The notes beneath the pieces are model-generated. The model had not been told where the DNA came from. It made no database searches and saw only the letters and a list, made by a program, of their open reading frames with translations. Shown one piece after another: positions 28,438-37,105 of a DNA stretch of 64,000 nucleotides. The stretch is from the NCBI RefSeq assembly GCF_921294215.1, contig NZ_CAKLDM010000001.1, forward strand, positions 248,001 to 312,000. Direction: 5' to 3'. The stretch is from Vibrio marisflavi CECT 7928 (lineage in GTDB: Bacteria; Pseudomonadota; Gammaproteobacteria; Enterobacterales; Vibrionaceae). The translations under genes and the position numbers were made by a program. Each line of letters begins with the position of its first letter. Within the stretch, counting starts at the first letter, position 1.

Positions 28438-28453
28438 AACAAGGATTGTGCCA
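28438..28453 (-). promoter_or_regulatory. Sigma-54-like promoter of the LruC operon
   Basis: Minus strand TGGCACAATCCTTGTT: perfect -24 TGGCAC; the -12 region is TTGT instead of TTGC. It lies about 40 bases before the LruC ATG. Confidence 0.5.
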
Positions 28454-28503
28454 ATTTTATGTTATTGAAAAATAAGGAATAAAAAATTGATTTTTTGATT
28501 TTA

Positions 28504-28515
28504 TCAATGTGAGAA
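28504..28515 (-). promoter_or_regulatory. SypG-like enhancer upstream of the LruC operon
   Basis: Minus strand TTCTCACATTGA matches TTCTCA-N3-TGA exactly, about 50 bases upstream of the sigma-54-like site. It could also act on the divergent binding-protein gene, but I see no sigma-54 site in that direction. Confidence 0.6.
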
Positions 28516-28626
28516 TCAAATTAAAATTCATTATCTTCGTTTGACTCATCATTGCTGCACCTGAAAATAGAAAATTGTCAGAACTTGTCTAAGCTTAATT
28601 TGAGCTAGGAAAACAAGGTGTTATTA

Positions 28627-29454
28627 ATGAAACGACTGATAATTTTATTTGTAAGTTTGTTCTTTTCTATCACAACTTACGCAGAACAGATTACTTTTGG
28701 TATTGTTCCTCAGCAATCAGCTATTACGCTTGCTAATAACTGGGGGCCGATACTTAAGTATTTGTCAGAACAGACCGGAGAAGAAGTAGTCTTTAGAACA
28801 GCCAAAGATATCCCTGAATTCGAGCGGAGAGTAGCAGCGGGCGAGTATGATATTGCTTATATGAACCCTTATCACTACACGGTTTTCCACCAGAAACCGG
28901 GCTACAACGCAATCGCAAAACAAAAAGATAAAAAGATTCGCGGAATAATCGTGGTTCGCAAAGATTCAACTATTAAAGAATTGTCTGAACTCTCAGGAGA
29001 AAAATTGGCATTTCCTTCGCCCGCAGCATTTGCCGCGAGTGTGATTCCTAGAGCGGTTCTCGAGCAAAAAAGTATCTCATTTGAACCCAAATATGTCTCC
29101 TCTCATGACTCTGTTTATTTGAATGTGAGCAAAGGGTTCTTTGCAGCGGGAGGTGGAATAGAGCGGACACTCAACAATACTTCCGAAAATGTTAAAGACC
29201 AACTCAAAGTACTTTGGCGTACGCCAGCCTATACGCCCCATGCGTTCGCAACCCATCCAGATATGCCTATTGAACAGCAAAAGCGAATTGCAGAAGCCTT
29301 GTTGTCTCTGAATAACACCGAGGGGGGAAGGGAGTTACTTAAAAGAATCAACTTTAAAGGGATAGAAACGGCGTCAAACAGTGAGTGGGATGACGTCCGA
29401 TCTTTAGACATTAAATTGCTGAACCATCTTTTGGCTACTAACAGTACCCAATAA
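28627..29454 (+). CDS. PhnD-like periplasmic binding protein paired with a kinase
   Basis: 275 residues from ATG 28627 (AAGGTG 8 bases upstream). Signal peptide (about 1-19, TYA-EQ) and a PhnD/SsuA-type periplasmic-binding domain (FGIVPQQSA, AYMNPYHYTVF, FPSPAAFAASVIPRA). Members bind phosphate, phosphite or phosphonates for ABC transport, but there is no permease or ATPase here. The gene ends 2 bases before a membrane histidine kinase, the arrangement of sensor/binding-protein pairs such as TorT-TorS or NspS-MbaA. It therefore most likely presents a ligand to the kinase rather than importing it. Confidence 0.85.
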   Translation: MKRLIILFVSLFFSITTYAEQITFGIVPQQSAITLANNWGPILKYLSEQTGEEVVFRTAKDIPEFERRVAAGEYDIAYMNPYHYTVFHQKPGYNAIAKQKDKKIRGIIVVRKDSTIKELSELSGEKLAFPSPAAFAASVIPRAVLEQKSISFEPKYVSSHDSVYLNVSKGFFAAGGGIERTLNNTSENVKDQLKVLWRTPAYTPHAFATHPDMPIEQQKRIAEALLSLNNTEGGRELLKRINFKGIETASNSEWDDVRSLDIKLLNHLLATNSTQ

Positions 29455-29456
29455 AA

Positions 29457-31079
29457 ATGTCGTTACGACTAAAAACAATACTCGGTGTGGCCTTTATAGA
29501 GGCCGTTCTATTAGCGATACTGCTCTCTTTGACACTTAACTACCTTCAAACTACCAACTATGAGGGTATGGACCAACGAGCGACATCTACTGCTCGTTTG
29601 TTCGCTTCCACGGTTAAAAATGCAGTACTTTCTTATGACCTTGCAACAGTCGATTCATTTACCCATGAGCTTTTGAATAACAAAGATATTGTCTATGTTG
29701 TCGTTTTCGGAGAAGGGAAACAATTGCTTGCGTCCGCAGGAAAGGTACCAACAGATTATTCGCCAAATATGTTGGAAGCAGGCTCTGAAGTGGTGCGGGA
29801 TAGTACTTTTGATGTGAGTTCATCTATCGAAGAATCTGGACTGAATTACGGTTCAGTTTGGATAGGCTTTGATATGGATAGGCTGAATCAACAGATTAAA
29901 GCCGCTAAACATTGGAGTACTTTGATTGTGATAGGTGAGATGGTGCTTGTTGCACTGTTTTCCTATGTGTTAGGAGCCTATTTAACTGGAAGGCTGGCGG
30001 AGCTTAAGAGAGCTGCGAATACTGTTGCTAGAGGTGATAGAGATATTGAACTCAATGTAAAAGGGAGTGATGAGCTTGCGACTGTATCGATAGCATTTAA
30101 GAACATGGTAGAGCAGCTGAGCCACTCGGAATCGCTGACGAAAAGCTACCAAGAGCAACTAGAAGAAGCCAATCAATCTCTTGAAGCAAAAGTGGCAAAG
30201 CGTACCAAAGATTTGCTTCTCGCTAATCAAAAGTTAACTGAGACCAACCAAGAGTTGAAAGAAACGCAAGACAAGTTAATTGAATCTGAGAAAATGGCCT
30301 CAATCGGTACAATGGCGGCAGGTGTCGCCCATGAGATAAACAACCCGATGGGGTCTGTAAGCAGCAATATCCAAATGAGTTTGTCTTACCTCTCTCAGTA
30401 TCGCCAATGGCTTGATAAGTCTTTGCCAGCACTGTCTTCTCAACTGTCGGAAGAAGAAAAAAGCGAACTTGTTTCTTGGTATGAAAGCAATCACATGAGT
30501 TATATTGCTGATGATTTTCGTGACAGTCTGAAAGATGCAAGTAAGGGTATTGAAAGGGTAAAAAATATCGTTACTGCTCTGCAAGAGTATTCAAGTCACA
30601 ACTATTTAGTCAAAGAAGAGTTTAGCAAGGTCAATGTATACCAAACTGTAAATGAGTTAGTACGAGAACTCGATATCCCCACTGAAATAAGCATCGAGAT
30701 ACATCCAAATGTTGAACAGCTGACCGCTGTTTTGGGTATACCGCAAGAGATTAAACGCTTGCTGAATGAGATATTAAAGAATGCGATTCAATCGTGTTCC
30801 CGCAATACCAGTGAACCTTCGAAAAGAATTTCAATTGTTGCTAAAGAGAAAGATGCCATATCGGCTTTGCAAGTTATTGACAATGGAGTCGGAATCGCGC
30901 CTCAAATGATAAAGCGTGTATTTGATCCATTTTACACTACATTACCTGTTGGAGATGGGCTAGGAATGGGACTTACCTATTGTTACGACATCATGCAACA
31001 CCATGGTGGAAGAATTACGTTAGCAAACCGAGAGCAAGGCGGTGTTGTCGTTTCGTTAGTGTTTATAAATCAAGTTTAA
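29457..31079 (+). CDS. Membrane sensor histidine kinase with a SypF-like sensor
   Basis: 540 residues. Helix 1 (about 7-30), periplasmic region (31-150), helix 2 (about 153-175), HAMP (176-228), coiled coil (230-278), then HisKA with His292 (GVAHEINNP) and HATPase (ILKNAIQSC, GMGLTYC). No receiver. The first 180 residues align without gaps at the motifs ATSTA (42-46) and KNAVLS (54-59) with SypF, so the two kinases share one input module. The gene begins 2 bases after its binding-protein partner and its 3' end overlaps the convergent response-regulator gene by 4 bases. Confidence 0.9.
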   Translation: MSLRLKTILGVAFIEAVLLAILLSLTLNYLQTTNYEGMDQRATSTARLFASTVKNAVLSYDLATVDSFTHELLNNKDIVYVVVFGEGKQLLASAGKVPTDYSPNMLEAGSEVVRDSTFDVSSSIEESGLNYGSVWIGFDMDRLNQQIKAAKHWSTLIVIGEMVLVALFSYVLGAYLTGRLAELKRAANTVARGDRDIELNVKGSDELATVSIAFKNMVEQLSHSESLTKSYQEQLEEANQSLEAKVAKRTKDLLLANQKLTETNQELKETQDKLIESEKMASIGTMAAGVAHEINNPMGSVSSNIQMSLSYLSQYRQWLDKSLPALSSQLSEEEKSELVSWYESNHMSYIADDFRDSLKDASKGIERVKNIVTALQEYSSHNYLVKEEFSKVNVYQTVNELVRELDIPTEISIEIHPNVEQLTAVLGIPQEIKRLLNEILKNAIQSCSRNTSEPSKRISIVAKEKDAISALQVIDNGVGIAPQMIKRVFDPFYTTLPVGDGLGMGLTYCYDIMQHHGGRITLANREQGGVVVSLVFINQV

Positions 31080-32368
31080 ATAAATACTATCATTGGTTGG
31101 TCATTGTCTTTCTCGATTTGTCTTAATTTCTCTAGCATCTGTCTGCTTATTTCTTGCCCTGCGGTCACCATGATTTTCCCATTTGGCAAATATAGATCCT
31201 GCTTTAACACATCGCCTTCTTTTAATCTATCAAGACCTATGCAAGCGTCAGCTTTAAGCTCTGTTGCTTCATTTTCTACTATATAGCGAAAAGCTTTAAC
31301 TATATTCGGGTCATAGAGTTTACCAGTGTGATCTTTGATGAAGCTCCTCGCACTATCAGGAGTCATGCCGAAGCGATTATCGTTTTTGGAGATAAAAAAC
31401 TCATAGTTTTTTGCCACTCGCAGAATTTTAGAACCGATAGGTATTTCATCACCTGCTAGGTGGTCAGGAAGACCTGTACCATCGTAATTTTCATTTTGGT
31501 GAAGAATAATATCCACTATTGGCTCAAACTGAGCGATCTGACGAATAATTTCGGCACCGAGTTTTGGGTTGTCATCAGGAATTTTGATACCGTCTATTGA
31601 TGAAGTAGTGGGAGCTCTAGTTTGGTCGACCATACCTATTTGATGAACAAGCGCGGCAAGGTATATGTATGCTATCTCTGAATCAGAAAGCTTCAACCGT
31701 TTAGCCACTGCTTTAGATATTTCCGCGATTCGTTCTATGTGTAAGCTCGATTGGCCTGTTGAATGTTGTATGACAGCTTGTAGGGTTAAAAGAATATCTT
31801 TAAATGCTTTTGTACGATGTTTGAACAGTTTTTGTAATTTATTGTTGGTCATTAGTAACTGTTTAGTCCGCAGAGCCACCTTTTCTTCTAGGCTTTCATT
31901 TAAAGCAGATAGCTCCTCATTTTTGCTTTCCAATTCTGCCATTAACAATTGTTTTTCATGCTTGAGTCGAAACACTTCGGCGGCTTTAGATAAAGTCTCC
32001 TTCAGTGCATTGTTATCCCAAGGCTTAGCTATATAGGTGTGAATACCACCTTCATTAACAGCAGAAATGGTTGATTCGATATCACTATATCCAGTGAGCA
32101 AGAACCGAATCGATTCAGGTGCTATAGCCTTGGCTCTAGATAGAAACTCAGCACCATCCATTTCGGGCATTCTCATGTCTGATATGATGAGAGGTACATG
32201 GTTTTTCTGCAAATGCTGCAAAGCCTCTGAGCCTTTGGTAAATGAGCTCACGTCATAGTCATAGCGTAAAACCCTTGTGAGAGAATTAAGAATGTCTTGC
32301 TCGTCATCCAGCAAAAGGACTTTAAGTTTTGGACATTGTTTTTCTTCCACCTTAAACTCTTGACCCAT
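31076..32368 (-). CDS. Response regulator with a degenerate HD-GYP domain
   Basis: 430 residues. Receiver with Asp64 (IISDMRMPEMDG), a coiled coil (residues 125-190) and an HD-GYP-type output domain (200-420). The catalytic motifs are altered: HD is HQ (VHQIGMV), the GYP triplet is GLP (GTGLPDHL) and the distal VAD is VAK. It is thus probably not an active c-di-GMP phosphodiesterase but a binding or protein-interaction output. Co-directional with the soluble kinase just upstream (21-base gap), so likely its partner. AGGAG precedes the ATG. Confidence 0.88.
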   Translation of the reverse strand: MGQEFKVEEKQCPKLKVLLLDDEQDILNSLTRVLRYDYDVSSFTKGSEALQHLQKNHVPLIISDMRMPEMDGAEFLSRAKAIAPESIRFLLTGYSDIESTISAVNEGGIHTYIAKPWDNNALKETLSKAAEVFRLKHEKQLLMAELESKNEELSALNESLEEKVALRTKQLLMTNNKLQKLFKHRTKAFKDILLTLQAVIQHSTGQSSLHIERIAEISKAVAKRLKLSDSEIAYIYLAALVHQIGMVDQTRAPTTSSIDGIKIPDDNPKLGAEIIRQIAQFEPIVDIILHQNENYDGTGLPDHLAGDEIPIGSKILRVAKNYEFFISKNDNRFGMTPDSARSFIKDHTGKLYDPNIVKAFRYIVENEATELKADACIGLDRLKEGDVLKQDLYLPNGKIMVTAGQEISRQMLEKLRQIEKDNDQPMIVFI

Positions 32369-32389
32369 ATAAACTCCTTTGCATCACCT

Positions 32390-33619
32390 TTAAGCGTTTA
32401 AACCATTAATGGGCAATAACACGATAAATTTTGTCCCTTTCCCAAGTTCACTTTCCACTAGGATATCGCCGTTGTGTGATTGAATAATATCCCTTGAAAT
32501 AGAAAGGCCTAACCCCGTTCCTTCACCAACTACTTTTGTGGTAAAGAAAGGCTCATAAATACTAGCAATCTTTTCTGGTGCAATTCCCTTGCCATTGTCA
32601 GAAAAAATAATTTGCACAGTCTCTTCGTCGAATTTGTTTACTGTGATTTCAATCAGGCCATCTTTCTCGATTGCTTGGCTCGCATTTATCAAAATATTCA
32701 TAAAAACTTGGCTGATCTTGGTAGGTTGACACATCACTTTGGGGGTGTCTGGAGAGTAATGTTTGACGATTTTTGTTGTGTACTTTATTTCATTGTTGAT
32801 GATTTTTAGGGTGTTATCTATGCCTGCTGTAATATCAGTAGAGACACGCTTAGCGTCGTCGGTATGAGTAAACTCTTTTAAGTTTTTAATGATGTCGGTG
32901 AGCCTTTCTGCCCCATCGAGCGATTCTTTCATCGTTTCTTTTGCATCAGACAAAATTAACTGAAATTGTGAGCTTTCTAGCTCCTGCGCAAGTTGTTTAT
33001 TAAGTTCTTCGTTACCTAAATCTGTGACTAATCTACGTAAGCTTTCGAACCCCTGTTCTATCGTCTCCAAATAGTCGGACAGTGTTTGGATGTTGGAGGA
33101 TATGAAACCGACAGGATTATTTATCTCATGAGCAATGCCCGTTGAAAGCTGGCCTATTAACGCAAGTTTCTCTGATTGAAAAAGTTGTTTATAGGCCTTA
33201 TCTCGCTCTGATTTCAGCTTCTCAACATATGACTGGTTCGTATTGATAGGGATAAAGGTGAGCTTTAATACTGCAGCACCGTTTGTATTTAGACTTGTCG
33301 GTTCTAGTTTAAGATCTAGTGCATTGCAAATGTATGAATTTAGCAATTTAAACACAGGGTTAAGAATGGGTTTATATTCTTGCCATGTAAAATACTGTTG
33401 GCTTGGAGGGACACCTATATTATCTGAAGCAGAATGACTCGTACTAAATAAGGTTGCTAAAGAGGGAAGCACCACACCTAGTGGTTTATTGAGGACTGCA
33501 TGATTTTCTTGAACGAAAGCATCGGAGAATGCGTTGTTACATTCAACGATTAGAAAGTTGCGTGTCATTGTGCAACTTGGGTTCTCCACTGAGTCGACGG
33601 AAAGTACATTGCCGTTCAT
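32390..33619 (-). CDS. Soluble histidine kinase with PAS-like sensor
   Basis: 409 residues, no membrane segment. N-terminal PAS-like region (about 15-125), coiled coil, HisKA with the AHEINNP signature shared with the kinase at 29457-31079 (QLSTGIAHEINNPVGF), and HATPase (NILINASQAI, GTGLGLSISRDI). GGAGAGC precedes the ATG. It is encoded upstream of, and on the same strand as, the degenerate HD-GYP regulator, which is its likely phosphorylation target. Confidence 0.87.
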   Translation of the reverse strand: MNGNVLSVDSVENPSCTMTRNFLIVECNNAFSDAFVQENHAVLNKPLGVVLPSLATLFSTSHSASDNIGVPPSQQYFTWQEYKPILNPVFKLLNSYICNALDLKLEPTSLNTNGAAVLKLTFIPINTNQSYVEKLKSERDKAYKQLFQSEKLALIGQLSTGIAHEINNPVGFISSNIQTLSDYLETIEQGFESLRRLVTDLGNEELNKQLAQELESSQFQLILSDAKETMKESLDGAERLTDIIKNLKEFTHTDDAKRVSTDITAGIDNTLKIINNEIKYTTKIVKHYSPDTPKVMCQPTKISQVFMNILINASQAIEKDGLIEITVNKFDEETVQIIFSDNGKGIAPEKIASIYEPFFTTKVVGEGTGLGLSISRDIIQSHNGDILVESELGKGTKFIVLLPINGLNA

Positions 33620-33922
33620 TTGCTCTCCATGATCGGTTTGATCAACCTAGCACTTATATTTTTAGACTCGAGACTTACAACTCCTAACTACAAAATTGTT
33701 TTTCAGCTCGTTTACACAAGTAAGGATAGTTTATTTTCTCTATAAGAACAGCAGTTTAATGATTCGTCTTGTGCAAATGAATGTGAACTTTAGCATCAGT
33801 AGTATACGAAATGAGTGCCATAAGTGACAAGTCGCACATTTTTGCATCTTTATTTCTTGTCTGTATATGCTTTATGCAATATATATTTAGATAAAATTAT
33901 AAATAACCAAGGGATGGCTAGT
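33620..33922. other. Intergenic region between divergent genes
   Basis: About 300 AT-rich bases between the soluble kinase (minus) and the PilZ gene (plus). It must hold both promoters. I see no TTCTCA-N3-TG element, sigma-54 site, ORF or strong hairpin in it. Confidence 0.5.
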
Positions 33923-34678
33923 ATGACTCAGTTAGTGGAAAACGAGACTGTGTTGAAATCTCAACATATTGAAAGTGAAGCAAAAGACTCTTCTATCGCT
34001 GTTAAAGAAAGCCATGTTCTCAATGGAGAGGATGCATTTGCTCAAGTTAGCTCTATGAGTGACATGGCGTACAACATCACAACACCAACCGGAAAAACCC
34101 TCCGCTGTAGATCGAAATATATTGGTATGCATTCCAATAATCTGCTCTTTATAGAAAGCCCGCTTGTGACACCGCAAGAGTTTGCTGTGTTCTTTCAGCG
34201 AGGGTATCCAATCAAGGCTTGCGCTATATCTCAAAAGGGTGAGGGCGCAAGAATCTATTTCAAAAGTAAAATTGAGTACGTTGTTCAAGCTGGGATGAAC
34301 AGTGTTGTGATTGTATCTTTGCCTAGTGCGACTCAAATTGACTATAAATTGCGCTCTGAGGCTAGGTTAGAAATCTCATTGGAAGGAATCCTAGAGCCAG
34401 AAGAAAGAAAGTTTCTTTGTGAAATCCGTGATATTTCTGCACAAGGTTGCCAAGTTGTGGTCAACCGAAATGCCAGAGAATACAAAGTAGGAAACCCAAT
34501 TGAGTTGCAGATCTTATCCGACAATATGCCAACTGTTCAGGGTATCGTAAAAAATAAGAAGCGCTCCAATCAGTACTGGAAGTACGGAGTGTTGTTTGAC
34601 GAATCATGCAGGCAGAGTTCGAAAGACTTAGTAGAAAAACTGAGCTTTGATCAAGCCCACCAGAAATACCTTTTATAG
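33923..34678 (+). CDS. PilZ c-di-GMP-binding protein (YcgR-N-like)
   Basis: 251 residues from ATG 33923 (AAGGGA 8 bases upstream); an upstream in-frame ATG at 33914 is within the ribosome site and the frame further upstream lacks one. N-terminal flagellar-brake-like beta domain (about residues 45-135) and a PilZ domain with both c-di-GMP motifs intact: RxxxR at Arg144-Arg148 (RSEAR) and D-x-S-x-x-G at Asp170-Gly175 (DISAQG). It reads c-di-GMP in the cytoplasm; target unknown. Its place beside biofilm signalling genes suggests motility or matrix control. A strong terminator follows. Confidence 0.88.
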   Translation: MTQLVENETVLKSQHIESEAKDSSIAVKESHVLNGEDAFAQVSSMSDMAYNITTPTGKTLRCRSKYIGMHSNNLLFIESPLVTPQEFAVFFQRGYPIKACAISQKGEGARIYFKSKIEYVVQAGMNSVVIVSLPSATQIDYKLRSEARLEISLEGILEPEERKFLCEIRDISAQGCQVVVNRNAREYKVGNPIELQILSDNMPTVQGIVKNKKRSNQYWKYGVLFDESCRQSSKDLVEKLSFDQAHQKYLL

Positions 34679-34742
34679 GATAGCCACTGGTTTTTAGTCA
34701 AGGGTGAGCAATTTAGTTATACAAAAGTTACACCGCATAATA

Positions 34743-34776
34743 TCTGGTCTCATTTTTGTGAGGCCAGACGTTTTTT
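34743..34776 (+). terminator. Rho-independent terminator after the PilZ gene
   Basis: A 10-bp stem (34743-34752 with 34759-34768, one G-U pair) closes a T-rich loop and is followed by CG and six Ts. Confidence 0.85.
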
Positions 34777-34869
34777 GGAATAAACATTTATATTGATCGG
34801 CAAGAAACCGCGTAGACAACATAAAATATTAATATAGACTACCAAAAAAACGTGAAACCTATTACTACT

Positions 34870-35172
34870 ATGAAAATAATCGCAGTTACTGCTTGTCCTA
34901 CTGGTATTGCTCATACCTATATGGCAGCAGACTCCCTTAAGAAAGAAGCACAAAAACGCCATATTCACTTGAAAGTAGAAACCCAAGGTGCGATGGGTGT
35001 TGAGAACCAACTCACATCGGCTGACATCACTCAAAGTGACGTGGTTTTAATTGCCTCTGATGTAGATGTAGAGCAAGCAGAACGCTTTTCTCACAGCAAA
35101 GTATTACGTGCTTCGATAGAAGACGTGCTGACTAACGTGAGCTCTGTTCTAGATCGCTGCCTCTCTGCATGA
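34870..35172 (+). CDS. PTS fructose-type EIIB component
   Basis: 100 residues from ATG 34870. A single EIIB-fru domain with the phosphorylated cysteine in AVTACPTGIAHTYMAADSL (near residue 9). It is free-standing, with no fused IIC. An upstream in-frame GTG (34852) has no Shine-Dalgarno either. The next gene overlaps it by 4 bases. Probably accepts phosphate from the downstream IIA-type protein and may donate to the IIC of the transporter at 37106. Confidence 0.87.
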   Translation: MKIIAVTACPTGIAHTYMAADSLKKEAQKRHIHLKVETQGAMGVENQLTSADITQSDVVLIASDVDVEQAERFSHSKVLRASIEDVLTNVSSVLDRCLSA

Positions 35173-35948
35173 TCGCTAGCCGCGTAACATTTTATTTAGC
35201 CAGCCAAGGTATCCCAGGCTGGCAACTCAATGAAATCAAACATCTCGCAAGTTTATTTCGCTCAGTCGTTGTGCTGGTCAACATCACTCAATGTAAGCGG
35301 GCGAATATCGAGCACAGCTTGAAAATCCTAAGCATTAAGAACTGTGCTGGTGATATGTGCCAGCTTGTGATTGAAGGCTTAGATGCTGAGCTAGCTTGTA
35401 TGGTATTTAGTGAGTACTTTTCTGAAAAGCACTACCTAATCGCCACAACTCATAGCCAAAAAAGAATGACGGAAGAAGATATACAAGAGCTTCCAGTCAA
35501 AAGCTTAAAAGTACCTGCTAGTTGGTTTTTTATTGAAGAAGCATCGAGTTGTATAGAGGAAGTTTTGGCTCAAGCCGCTATATTGGCGAGCACGACGCAT
35601 TACGATGAGATACTCAACGCCTTATTGAGTCGGGAAAAAGTCTCCTCAACACAAATTAGCGACAGGTTTGCCTTACCTCATGTGATGACTCCTCATGTCG
35701 ATGAGATAGTTGTGATTACACATTTTATTGATTGTTCTGTTCAGTGGACAGAAAACAAAGCTAAGCCCGAGCTTGCATTGACGTTGCTGATTCCTGCAAA
35801 CAAAGACACCGAAACGCTGCAAGCTTGTGTTCGGTTAACCCGATGGCTGCTCGATTCTGGCCATCAGCAGTTAATCATCGACAACCGAGAAGACTTTCTT
35901 ATCAAAGAAATAACCACTCATATCATGGCATGTTATCAGCCGACATGA
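35169..35948 (+). CDS. Pseudo-HPr/EIIA-fru fusion PTS protein
   Basis: 259 residues. Residues 1-90 look like an HPr fold (SLFRSVVVL, SLKILSI, LVIEGLDAELACMVF) but the usual GLHARPA active site is replaced by QGIPGWQL, so the phosphorylatable histidine is missing. Residues 140-259 are an EIIA-fru/ntr-like domain with its histidine at His171 (FALPHVMTPH). The fusion of a dead HPr to IIA is unusual. Coupled to the IIB gene by a 4-base overlap. Likely shuttles phosphate to the IIB partner or senses PTS state. Confidence 0.78.
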   Translation: MIASRVTFYLASQGIPGWQLNEIKHLASLFRSVVVLVNITQCKRANIEHSLKILSIKNCAGDMCQLVIEGLDAELACMVFSEYFSEKHYLIATTHSQKRMTEEDIQELPVKSLKVPASWFFIEEASSCIEEVLAQAAILASTTHYDEILNALLSREKVSSTQISDRFALPHVMTPHVDEIVVITHFIDCSVQWTENKAKPELALTLLIPANKDTETLQACVRLTRWLLDSGHQQLIIDNREDFLIKEITTHIMACYQPT

Positions 35949-36787
35949 GCACTAGCGCGGTACTCGGTTGGGGTTAATCCAGTTTTTGACTTAAATACAC
36001 GGAAAAAATAGTTCACATCTTGAAAACCACATCGCGTTGCCACTTCTGATAGCCTAAAGTCATAGCGTTTAAGCATAAATTTGGCTCGATCAATTCTTAC
36101 CCAAGAAATGTAATCAGCAAGCGTCATATGTCCCTGTTTACGGAACATTCTGGACAGATGATTTGGCGAGATATTAAATCGATTCGCGATGTTGGCTCGA
36201 GTGATGGAACGGTGGAAGTTTTCCTGAATATAGATACAGATACCTTGGTAGAGATCTTCACCTCTATTGTTTGCGGCATTGTTTGGTTGGTCGAGTATGC
36301 TACTGCAGTAATTGAGTAGAGCGAGAAGTAGATATTCATCCATTGGCTGTTTGTGAAGCTCATGTGCCAACGCGTTAATGGCTTCTAGAATATGATCAAT
36401 CGCGTGACCTGTACGAGTGGGTACACTGTGCTTGCGTACATCCGTGAAGCCTTCCAATCCTTTCTTTTTGCTGACTAAGCTAAAACCCAGCTGCCGGCGG
36501 CCAAATAGCAAACTTAACACCGAGCAAGATTCGTCCCACTGTGGTTTGTTCCAGCAGTTTGGTGGTACGTAGAGTGCGTCACCTTCGTGGATGGTTACGG
36601 TATTAATGCCGTGTCCTTGATCTTCAATTTCATTGACGTAGGTTCCTTTCAGCACAAGTTCTAAGCGAGGGAAGTTTACTTGATAACTAAATGGTGGAGG
36701 AGTGTAGCTGTCTCCTCCAAACCAAATGCGATTGAAGCTATTTCTTTTCTTGAGCAACCCTTCAATAAGATGCTTAAAAGTATTCAT
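35936..36787 (-). CDS. AraC-family regulator of the PTS cluster
   Basis: 283 residues. N-terminal cupin-like sensor (VTIHEGDALYVPPNCWNKPQW) and C-terminal AraC HTH pair (ANRFNISPNHLSRMFRK and LSEVATRCGFQDVNYFFRVFK). Divergent from the IIABC transporter gene and convergent with the IIB/IIA pair, whose end it overlaps by 13 bases. V. cholerae has an AraC regulator in the same position beside its mannose PTS. Expected to sense the sugar or its phosphate and control these genes. Confidence 0.9.
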   Translation of the reverse strand: MNTFKHLIEGLLKKRNSFNRIWFGGDSYTPPPFSYQVNFPRLELVLKGTYVNEIEDQGHGINTVTIHEGDALYVPPNCWNKPQWDESCSVLSLLFGRRQLGFSLVSKKKGLEGFTDVRKHSVPTRTGHAIDHILEAINALAHELHKQPMDEYLLLALLNYCSSILDQPNNAANNRGEDLYQGICIYIQENFHRSITRANIANRFNISPNHLSRMFRKQGHMTLADYISWVRIDRAKFMLKRYDFRLSEVATRCGFQDVNYFFRVFKSKTGLTPTEYRASAHVG

Positions 36788-37105
36788 ACTACTTACCTAT
36801 GCCAAAGTTGGTGTTGATACTTGAGTCCAATTCTAAATTTTTTCGTATGGTTTAAAAAATGTTATTTCTTTATGGTTGATTAGTTTGTGATTTTAAGTGA
36901 CTGAAAAATAAGGACATAAACATACATTAAATATTATTAGCACTATTAATAGAAATAAGACCAAGATCACACTTAGCTAATGATGTTACAATAATCCAGT
37001 AAATGCATTATTCCTACACTGTTGTTTCCCTCCCTCATCAGCCAGAATGCGTTCATCAAATAAATAGAAAAATCTTTTTACATATTTTCCGACAAGGTGG
37101 GGCCA
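36788..37105. other. Divergent promoter region
   Basis: About 320 AT-rich bases between the AraC gene (minus) and the IIABC gene (plus); must hold both promoters. Contains a half CRP-like TGTGATCTTGG (minus strand near 36965), but no complete palindrome. No ORF or strong hairpin seen. Confidence 0.4.

Noticed and set aside
28627..29454. Phosphonate ABC importer
   Set aside because: Only the binding protein is present; no permease or ATPase adjacent, and it is paired with a kinase.
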